Shown here one piece after another: positions 1 through 5,326 of a stretch of 7,119 bases of DNA. The position numbers and the translations under genes are program-made. Each line of letters starts with the position of its first letter. The first letter of the stretch is position 1. The notes under the pieces were generated by a model. It did no database searches. It was not told the DNA's origin and saw nothing but the letters and a program-made list of their open reading frames with translations. Source of the stretch: an uncultured Holophagales bacterium (lineage in GTDB: Bacteria > Acidobacteriota > Thermoanaerobaculia > UBA5066); contig CALMDF010000013.1 in the NCBI GenBank assembly GCA_937864895.1, forward strand, positions 1-7,119, in the 5' to 3' direction.

Positions 1-1977
1 CAGGCTGACGCCGACGAGAGGCGGATAGTCGCGCGCGAGCCGGGCGCGGAGCCCCTCCGTCCCTTCCCCCGGATCGGCGATGGCGTAGACGATCCCCATC
101 TGCGCGACGAAGACCTCCTTCGCCGCGAACGCGCCGATCATCGCCGTGACCATCTTCCAGTCGAAACCGAGGGGAGCGAACGCCGGCTCGAGGAAGCGGC
201 CGGCCCGGTCAGCCACGGAGAATTCCCGCTCTTCCGCCGCGCGTGCGCCGGCGACGTCGGCCGCCGAGACCGTTTCTCCGGCCGCGAGACGCTGGTCCAC
301 GCGGTACGACGACGGTTTCGGAAACGACGTCGCGGCCCAGAGGAGGATCGAGATCCCGAGGATCACCGTTCCCGCCTTTCGGAGGTAGAGGCCGGCGCGG
401 TCGAGCATCTTGAGGAGGACGCTTCGGAGCGTCGGGACGCGGTACGGGGGAAGCTCCATGACGAAAGGCGCGTCCTCGCCCTTCAGAAGCGTCCTGCGGA
501 GGAGGAGCGCGAGGAGGAGGGCGAGGCCGATCCCGAAGGCGTAGATCAGCCAGAGCGCCGGGGCGCGCCACGCGGGAGGGAAGAAGGCCGGGACGAGCAG
601 CATCCAGATGGGGAGGCGGGCCCCGCACGACATGAGCGGAAGGACGAGCATGGTCGTCAGCCGGTCGCGCTCGTTCTCGAGCGTCCGGGTCGCGAGGATC
701 CCGGGCACCGAGCAGCCGAAGCCGGTCACCATCGGCAGGAAGCTCTTGCCGTGCAGGCCGAACCGGTGCATCGCGCGGTCGGTCAGGAACGCAGCGCGGG
801 CCATGTAGCCGGAGTCCTCGAGGAGGGCGAGGCCGAGGAAGAGGAGGAGGATGTTCGGGAGGAAGACGAGGACCCCTCCGACCCCGGCGACGACGCCGTC
901 GACGAGGAGAGATCGGAGGAGAGACGCCGATTCCTCCGGCCAGAGCCCGGAGACGGCGCTGCCGAGAAGCCCGACGCCCGTCTCGATCCATCCCATCGGG
1001 GCCTCGCCGACGGTGAACGTGAGCCAGAAGATCGCGTAGAGGACGGCGCCGAAGATCGGCACGCCGAGGTACCGGTGGGCGATCACGTCGTCGAGCCTGT
1101 CCGAGAGGGCGCGGACGTCGATCCGCGGCGGGGGAGTCCGGGTCTCCCTCAGCAGGCCGTCGACGAAACCGAACGTCCGCTCCGCCACGAAGACCGCGAC
1201 CGGCCTCGCCGTCTCGGCCTCGAGGCGCGTCCGCTGTCGCCGGGCCTCGGCGATCGCCTTCTCGCCCGAGGGTTCGGCACGGAGCCGGCCGGCCACGGCG
1301 TCGTCGTCCAGGAGGAGTCGCAGGGCGGTCCACTCGGGGCTGAGGCCGGGCCGCCCCGGCGGGAGGCGCCCCGCGATCGCCGCGAGCGCGCCGTCGAGCC
1401 GCTCGCCGAGCACGACACGGTGCCGTGCGAGCGGAGCCGCGGCCGCGTGGCGGACGGCCGTGAGCAACTCCGGAAGCCCGTGAGCCCGGTGGGCGACCGT
1501 CTCGACGACCGGGATGCCGAGGAGCTTCTCCATCATCGGCACGTCGAGCCTCTGGCCCGCCGCACGCGCCTCGTCGGCCATGTTCAGGCAGAGGACCGGG
1601 TTCGCGCCCGCGAGGAGGACCTGCGCGAGGAGGACGAGGTTCCGCTGCAGCTGCATGGAGTCGGCGACGACGACGACGACGTCGGGGCGGCTCGCGAGCT
1701 CCTCTTCGGCGACGCGCTCCTCGGGGGAGAACGCACTGAGGCCGTACGTCCCGGGAAGGTCGACGACGTCCGCCGGCTCTCCCTCGATCTCGAACGTCCC
1801 GGTCCGCATCTCGACGGTCACGCCGGGGTAGTTCGCGACGTGCTGCCGGGCGCCGGTGAGGGCGTTGAAGAGGGAGCTCTTCCCGCAGTTCGGGTTCCCG
1901 GCGAGGGCGACCCGCAGGCGCCGAGGCCTCGGCGCGGTCTCCAGGCCTGTTGCGAACGCTATCGACGTTAGACTCAT
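1..1977 (-). CDS. feoB: Ferrous iron transport protein B (FeoB), C-terminus cut by window edge
   Basis: FeoB imports Fe(II) across the inner membrane using a cytosolic G-protein domain. The first 659 residues are visible; by family length roughly the last 80-130 are missing at the left edge. The N-terminal G domain shows G1 GNPNCGKSS (27-35), a G2 threonine at about 54 (PGVT), G3 DLPG (73-76) and G4 NMAD (132-135). The G5 loop reads TVAHRAHG, which departs from the usual S-A core. A helical linker follows, then the membrane domain with both hallmark core motifs: GFGCSVPG around Cys422 and MSCGARLP around Cys451. The family-typical AAKEVFVAQMG stretch lies near the end of the visible part. The ATG at 1977 is chosen because GGAG (complement of 1984-1987) sits 6 nt upstream and the first 25 residues lead directly into G1. 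The gene starts 35 nt after the regulator-FeoA gene, so co-transcription is likely. A palindrome spans the start codon. Confidence 0.97.
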   Translation of the reverse strand, partial: MSLTSIAFATGLETAPRPRRLRVALAGNPNCGKSSLFNALTGARQHVANYPGVTVEMRTGTFEIEGEPADVVDLPGTYGLSAFSPEERVAEEELASRPDVVVVVADSMQLQRNLVLLAQVLLAGANPVLCLNMADEARAAGQRLDVPMMEKLLGIPVVETVAHRAHGLPELLTAVRHAAAAPLARHRVVLGERLDGALAAIAGRLPPGRPGLSPEWTALRLLLDDDAVAGRLRAEPSGEKAIAEARRQRTRLEAETARPVAVFVAERTFGFVDGLLRETRTPPPRIDVRALSDRLDDVIAHRYLGVPIFGAVLYAIFWLTFTVGEAPMGWIETGVGLLGSAVSGLWPEESASLLRSLLVDGVVAGVGGVLVFLPNILLLFLGLALLEDSGYMARAAFLTDRAMHRFGLHGKSFLPMVTGFGCSVPGILATRTLENERDRLTTMLVLPLMSCGARLPIWMLLVPAFFPPAWRAPALWLIYAFGIGLALLLALLLRRTLLKGEDAPFVMELPPYRVPTLRSVLLKMLDRAGLYLRKAGTVILGISILLWAATSFPKPSSYRVDQRLAAGETVSAADVAGARAAEEREFSVADRAGRFLEPAFAPLGFDWKMVTAMIGAFAAKEVFVAQMGIVYAIADPGEGTEGLRARLARDYPPLVGVSL

Positions 1978-1982
1978 CTAAT
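1967..1982. promoter_or_regulatory. Putative metalloregulator operator across the feoB start codon
   Basis: The sequence GTTAGACTCATCTAAT contains a perfect 5-bp inverted repeat, TTAGA-N4-TCTAA (1968-1981). It matches in form the palindrome in front of the regulator gene (2764-2779): both start GTTAGA and both fit TTAG-N6-CTAA. DtxR/IdeR-family regulators recognise TTAG/CTAA-rich palindromes, so the neighbouring regulator is the obvious candidate to bind here. The feoB ATG (complement of 1975-1977) lies inside the repeat. Binding is inferred; only the symmetry and similarity are seen. Confidence 0.5.
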
Positions 1983-1991
1983 ACTCCGGCG

Positions 1992-2021
1992 AAAAAAGGG
2001 GAGCGAGCCTCGTCAGGAGGC
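1992..2021 (-). terminator. Weak hairpin plus T-run between regulator and feoB
   Basis: On the minus strand, GCCTC and GAGGC (complement of 2017-2021 and 2007-2011) can pair around a 5-nt loop that contains the regulator's TGA stop. After a C/T mismatch two further pairs are possible. A run of six T follows (complement of 1992-1997), but 9 nt after the stem. That spacing is too long for a standard intrinsic terminator. It may reduce read-through into feoB or may be chance. Confidence 0.2.
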
Positions 2022-2251
2022 GCGACGGACGAGGATGTTCGAAGCCTCAGCCCGCCGCAGGGCGAGCCTCGCGCCCTGGCAGCGGATCCAGAGCGGGTGT
2101 CCGCCGGGACCCGAGCGCTCCACGTCGACGGCGGTCTCCGGGAGGATTCCCATGTCGAGGAGACGCTGGCGCAGGGCGCCCGTGGCCGTGATCTGGGTGA
2201 CGATGGCGCTCTGGCCGGGTTTCAGGCTGGCGATGCTCATCGAGGCCTCCT
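2013..2251 (-). other. feoA: Nested FeoA reading frame with its own Shine-Dalgarno
   Basis: Inside the fusion gene and in the same frame, a perfect AGGAGG (complement of 2246-2251) stands 5 nt before an ATG at 2240. It starts MSIASLKPGQSA exactly at the FeoA domain boundary. The resulting product is 75 residues, the normal length of a stand-alone FeoA. FeoA is a small cytosolic SH3-like partner of FeoB. Because the full gene lacks a visible ribosome binding site while this internal one is ideal, free FeoA may be made alongside, or instead of, the fusion. Internal initiation is inferred and not shown; the AGGAGG also encodes Gln171-Glu172 of the linker and could be coincidence. Confidence 0.5.
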
Positions 2252-2762
2252 GTGGGTTCAGGCTGCAACGGGCGCACTCGGGGGAGGAGACGCCGCAGGG
2301 ATGCTCGTCGCCGGGGCGGGCTCCCGCGGGGCACTGGCCGAAGGCCTTCACGACGGACGGGCAGGTCCCGAGGAACTCGAAGAACCGCACCATCCGGTCC
2401 ATCGCCTCGTCGGTGAGGCTGTGCTCCATCGCGCACGCCTGCTCGCCCGCGGCGTGGGGCGACATCCCGAGCACCTCCTCGAAGAAGCGCGTCAGCAGGC
2501 GATGCCGGGTCAGGATCCGGCGAGCGGCTTCCTCGCCCTTCTTCGTCACGCCGATGTACTCCCGGCGAACGTAGTTGACGAGCTCCGCCTCGGAGAGCTT
2601 CCGGAGCGCGATGGAGACGGTGGCCGCCTTCACGCCCCGGGCCTTCGCGATGTCCTTGACCCGGGCGAAGCCGTGCTCCTGGACGAGGAGGTAGATCGTC
2701 TCGAGGTAGTCCTCGAGGGGCTCGCTCATCGGGGTCGGGGGGGCGTTCGGAGCGAGCATCAT
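2013..2762 (-). CDS. DtxR/MntR-family metal-dependent repressor fused to a FeoA domain
   Basis: This 249-residue protein is probably the iron-sensing repressor of the feo operon, carrying a C-terminal FeoA domain that may also serve FeoB. Residues about 12-85 form the winged helix (DYLETIY at 18-24, helix-turn-helix around ARVKDIAKARGVKAATVS). Residues 87-131 are the dimerisation/metal region, with His87, Cys110, Glu113 and His114 matching family ligands. Asp18 and Glu21 match MntR ligands Asp8 and Glu11, while Cys110 matches the DtxR Cys102 position, so the site is a hybrid. The extra DtxR ligand His98 is replaced by Gly106. A linker (132-174) contains Cys134, 144, 156, 163 and 166. FeoA (SH3-like) occupies 175-249, with the typical RLLDMGILP motif. 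Neither candidate start (tandem ATG at 2762/2759, or Met12) has a Shine-Dalgarno; the tandem ATG is preferred because of the promoter and operator just upstream. Iron as effector is inferred from the feoB neighbour; manganese is possible. Confidence 0.92.
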   Translation of the reverse strand: MMLAPNAPPTPMSEPLEDYLETIYLLVQEHGFARVKDIAKARGVKAATVSIALRKLSEAELVNYVRREYIGVTKKGEEAARRILTRHRLLTRFFEEVLGMSPHAAGEQACAMEHSLTDEAMDRMVRFFEFLGTCPSVVKAFGQCPAGARPGDEHPCGVSSPECARCSLNPQEASMSIASLKPGQSAIVTQITATGALRQRLLDMGILPETAVDVERSGPGGHPLWIRCQGARLALRRAEASNILVRRAS

Positions 2763-2763
2763 C

Positions 2764-2779
2764 GTTAGAGAAGACTAAC
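2764..2779. promoter_or_regulatory. Putative operator before the regulator-feoA gene
   Basis: GTTAGAGAAGACTAAC is an inverted repeat with 5-bp arms, GTTAG and CTAAC, around 6 nt. It ends one base before the regulator's first ATG and overlaps the proposed -10 box. That is a good place for autorepression. Its TTAG-N6-CTAA form resembles DtxR-family sites and recurs at the feoB start. Confidence 0.55.
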
Positions 2780-2799
2780 AAATTTTCGGTCCGCGTCAA
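2772..2799 (-). promoter_or_regulatory. Candidate sigma-70-type promoter of the regulator-feoAB operon
   Basis: On the minus strand, TTGACG (complement of 2794-2799, five of six to consensus) is followed after 16 nt by TAGTCT (complement of 2772-2777), which keeps the key first, second and last bases of a -10 box. The AT-rich spacer stands out against the GC-rich surroundings. Transcription would start within a few bases of the tandem ATG, predicting a leaderless or near-leaderless mRNA. That would explain the missing Shine-Dalgarno. Confidence 0.4.
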
Positions 2800-2879
2800 A
2801 GCCCTCTGGAGCCTCCGTTCTCGAGAACAGCCGGGAAGCCTCCCGCGGGGCCGGGACGGACCGGAGCCCGTGCGGTTCC

Positions 2880-2912
2880 GTAGTAAGATTTTTGGAGATG
2901 TAATAACGGAGG
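2880..2912 (+). promoter_or_regulatory. AT-rich leader of nikR with ribosome binding site
   Basis: This is the only AT-rich patch on the nikR side of the divergent intergenic region. It holds possible -10 boxes (TAAGAT at 2884-2889 or TGTAAT at 2899-2904) without a convincing -35 partner. The related words GTAGTAAG (2880-2887) and GTAATAAC (2900-2907) lie 20 nt apart in direct orientation. GGAGG at 2908-2912 is 4 nt before the TTG start of nikR and decides that start. An ATG at 2898 is followed immediately by two stop codons and is not a gene start. A NikR operator here is plausible, but no clear inverted repeat is visible. Confidence 0.35.
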
Positions 2913-2916
2913 CCAC

Positions 2917-3339
2917 TTGGAACTGGAACGGAACAGCCCTGCCAACCACCCGGAGCTACTCCGGAAGTTCGACCGGGTTCTTGCCGAGAGCGGCGTCGTG
3001 AACCGCTCGGAGGCCGTTCGGGACCTCATCCGCAAGCGCCTCGTGGAGGAGGAGGACGACCCGAAGGCCGAGGCGGCGGCGACGCTGACCCTCGTCTACG
3101 ATCACGACACGCGGGAGCTGTCCGACCGGCTCGTCGAGATCGGGCACGAGCACCACGCGAGCATCCTCTCGACGCTCCACGTCCACCTCGACCACGACCT
3201 CTGCCTCGAGGTCATGGCGCTCCGTGGACGGCGCCGCGAGCTGCAGAGGCTCGCCTCCCGGGTCCTCGGCCTCAAGGGGGTCCTCCACGGCGGCCTCGTC
3301 CTCAGCTCGCTCGACGTCCTCGCGGAAGTGGCGCAGTGA
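2917..3339 (+). CDS. nikR: NikR-type nickel-responsive regulator (ribbon-helix-helix)
   Basis: NikR senses Ni(II) and represses or activates nickel-uptake genes; E. coli NikR has 133 residues and this protein has 140. The C-terminal ACT-like nickel domain is clear. His77, His88, His90 and Cys96 (in GHEHH, LHVHLDHDLC) align with the E. coli square-planar ligands His76, His87, His89 and Cys95. The RHH helices are also recognisable (ELLRKFDRVLAESG, NRSEAVRDLIRKRL, 13-42). The unusual part is the N-terminal DNA-binding strand: where relatives have an R-F-x-V-S-L-P-like strand, this one reads ERNSPANHP, with proline and polar residues. The start is TTG with GGAGG 4 nt upstream; no in-frame ATG lies between the upstream stop and this codon. 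The stop overlaps the receptor start by 4 nt, so the two are translationally coupled. Confidence 0.9.
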   Translation: MELERNSPANHPELLRKFDRVLAESGVVNRSEAVRDLIRKRLVEEEDDPKAEAAATLTLVYDHDTRELSDRLVEIGHEHHASILSTLHVHLDHDLCLEVMALRGRRRELQRLASRVLGLKGVLHGGLVLSSLDVLAEVAQ

Positions 3340-5324
3340 ACCGGATGGGGCTCGCGCTCCTGCTGGCCGCCGGGCTGGCGTTCCCGGCTGCCGCCGCCGC
3401 CGAGCAGGGCGCCGTGGCGACGCCCGGGACGCCCGAAGCCGCGGAGGGCGCCGAAGGCGATCGAGCCGGCGCCACGCCCGCGGTCCCGAGTGCTCCTTTC
3501 GTCGCCGCCGCGGTCACCGTCACCGCCCGCCCGGTCCTCGAGGAGATCCGGCGGGAGCCGCTCGCCGGCTCGGTGACGGTCGTCGGCGCGAGGCAGATCG
3601 AGGACCTCAACGCCGGGGACCCGGCCGCCGCGCTCCGGCGGGTCCCGGGGCTCGTCGTCTCGCGGTACAACGTGGTCGGGAGCTACGGCGGGGGAGACGG
3701 CGGCGCGGTCTACGCGCGTGGCCAGGGAGCGGGGCGGCCCGGCGCCGAGCTCTCCTTCTCTGTCGACGGGGTGACGAAGGCCGCCGGGGTCTGGACGCAT
3801 CCCCTCCTCGACGCCCTCCCGATCGACGCGGCCGGGGAGATAGACGTCTACAAGGGCGCGCAGCCGGTCCTCTTCGGGAACATGGCGTTCGCGACGATCG
3901 ACTTCGTGACGAAGCGGCGGCTCGAGGAGGGCTTCGGGGGGAAGGCGACGGCGGCTTACGGCAGCTTCGGCACGTCCGCTCTCGGGGCGGAGGTCTCGGG
4001 CCGCTCCGGGCCGTTCGACGTCTACGTGATGGCGAGCCAGAGGCAGAGCGACGGCCACCGGGAGGGATCCGACGGACGGACGCGGGCTCTCTTCGCCCGG
4101 GCCGGGTACGACCTGGGCGGGGGCTGGGGCCTCTCCCTGACGGGCGACCTGACGTCGGGCCGGGCGAGCGACCCGGGTGTCGCGGGCGCTCCGCCGCGAG
4201 GCGTGACGCCACGCTGGGACTCGGACGACGCGATGGGGGTCCTCACGCTGAGCCGCGCGCACGGCGGGAAAGAGGGCTTCCTCAAGCTCTACCTCGAGGA
4301 CGGCTCGATCGACTGGCTGCAGTGGGACGGGGGAAGCGCGAGCTCGTTCCGGACCTTCACCGACTGGCGCAACCTCGGCCTGAAAGCGCGCGACGTCTTC
4401 GCGGTCCTCGGCCGGGGCGAGCTGACCGTGGGACTCGACCTGGAGAGCACCGACGGGGCGGCCCGCGAGGTCCGCGTCGCTGGGGAGGTCCCGCTGGGCG
4501 ACTTCACCTTCCGGAACGTGGCCCCCTACGCGGGCCTCGCGCTCACCTTCGGCGACGCGGTGAAGGTGACGCCCTCCGCGGGCGTCCGATACAACCACAG
4601 CCGTGAGTTCGGCGGCGTCTGGGGCGCGCAGGCGGGAGTGATGGTGGCTTCCTCACTCGGCGAGGCCCACGTCCGGTGGGCGCGGGCGTTCAACCTGCCG
4701 GGCATCTGGGCCGCCGTCTTCACCGAGGGGTACGGGAGGGGCGACCAGTGGAAGCTCCTCGAGCCCGAGCTGATGGACCACTTCGAGATCGGCTTCGGCC
4801 CGAGGCTCGGGCGGCGGACGGTGCTCGACGTGACCTTCTTCTACGACGACGTGGCCGACGCGCTGCGCTTCGTCCCGCCGCCTCCTCCTCCCCCGGCGTG
4901 GGCCAACACCGGCGCCTACCGGGCGCGCGGGGCCGAGCTGACGCTGAGCGTGGAGCCGGTTCCCGCTCTCGGTCTCTACGCCGGGGCGGCCTACACCGAG
5001 GCGACGCCCGCAAACGTCCCCTTCACGCCGAAGTGGACGTTGACGGGGGGAGCCGTCGCGACCGTCTCGTCGTTCCGGCTCGCCGTCGACGCGCAGTGGG
5101 TGGACGACCGGTTCGTCGGCAACCTCCGCTTCCCGGGAGTCCCGGCGATGGTCGAGTCCTACTTCCTCCTCAACGGGAAGGTGACCGCCCGGCTCGACGC
5201 CCTCGTTCCGGGCCTCGAGGTCTTCCTCGCGGGCGAGAACCTGACGGGTTCCGACTACGCCTACCGGCCCGGGTACCCGATGCCGGGGACCTCCGTGAGC
5301 GGCGGCGCGAGCGTGAGGTTCTGA
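3336..5324 (+). CDS. TonB-dependent outer-membrane receptor, probable nickel or nickel-chelate uptake
   Basis: This 662-residue outer-membrane receptor would use TonB/ExbBD energy to bring a scarce ligand into the periplasm. A signal peptide covers about 1-22 (cleavage likely after AAAAA, before Glu23). A low-complexity Ala/Gly/Glu/Pro linker follows, then a TonB-box-like VTVTA at 60-64 and the plug domain at about 75-195 (ALRRVPGLVVSR, SFSVDGV, DVYKGAQPVLFGNMAF). The rest forms the beta-barrel, ending in the outer-membrane-type terminal SVRF with Phe662. Seven consecutive prolines (514-520) lie between barrel strands. GTG at 3336 is chosen because GGAAG (3324-3328) lies 7 nt upstream and it overlaps the nikR stop (GTGA); ATG at 3345 is an alternative. 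Substrate: coupling to nikR suggests nickel, but the sequence alone does not identify the ligand, and a metallophore, cobalt chelate or cobalamin cannot be excluded. Confidence 0.93.
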   Translation: MNRMGLALLLAAGLAFPAAAAAEQGAVATPGTPEAAEGAEGDRAGATPAVPSAPFVAAAVTVTARPVLEEIRREPLAGSVTVVGARQIEDLNAGDPAAALRRVPGLVVSRYNVVGSYGGGDGGAVYARGQGAGRPGAELSFSVDGVTKAAGVWTHPLLDALPIDAAGEIDVYKGAQPVLFGNMAFATIDFVTKRRLEEGFGGKATAAYGSFGTSALGAEVSGRSGPFDVYVMASQRQSDGHREGSDGRTRALFARAGYDLGGGWGLSLTGDLTSGRASDPGVAGAPPRGVTPRWDSDDAMGVLTLSRAHGGKEGFLKLYLEDGSIDWLQWDGGSASSFRTFTDWRNLGLKARDVFAVLGRGELTVGLDLESTDGAAREVRVAGEVPLGDFTFRNVAPYAGLALTFGDAVKVTPSAGVRYNHSREFGGVWGAQAGVMVASSLGEAHVRWARAFNLPGIWAAVFTEGYGRGDQWKLLEPELMDHFEIGFGPRLGRRTVLDVTFFYDDVADALRFVPPPPPPPAWANTGAYRARGAELTLSVEPVPALGLYAGAAYTEATPANVPFTPKWTLTGGAVATVSSFRLAVDAQWVDDRFVGNLRFPGVPAMVESYFLLNGKVTARLDALVPGLEVFLAGENLTGSDYAYRPGYPMPGTSVSGGASVRF

Positions 5325-5326
5325 CG

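Noticed and set aside
209..1333. Long minus-strand reading frame of 374 codons overlapping feoB
   Set aside because: It is rich in Arg/Pro/Gly without domain motifs and lies in another frame of feoB, whose motifs are unambiguous. It is a by-product of high GC.
1666..1680. Trinucleotide repeat (GAC)5
   Set aside because: It encodes Val100-Val104 of the hydrophobic strand before the FeoB G4 motif; ordinary coding use of GTC, not a microsatellite of interest.
751..1971. Plus-strand reading frame of 406 codons antisense to feoB
   Set aside because: Low-complexity Glu/Arg/Asp composition typical of the complement of GC-rich genes; no recognisable domain and no ribosome binding site.
2898..2906. 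ATG followed by two stops upstream of nikR as a minimal upstream ORF
   Set aside because: An ATG-stop could regulate, but its only ribosome-site-like sequence is a GGAG just 1 nt before it, too close, and it occurs easily by chance in this AT-rich patch.
3102..4598. Minus-strand reading frame of 498 codons antisense to the receptor and nikR
   Set aside because: It spans two clearly coding genes on the other strand and has only biased composition, with no motifs.
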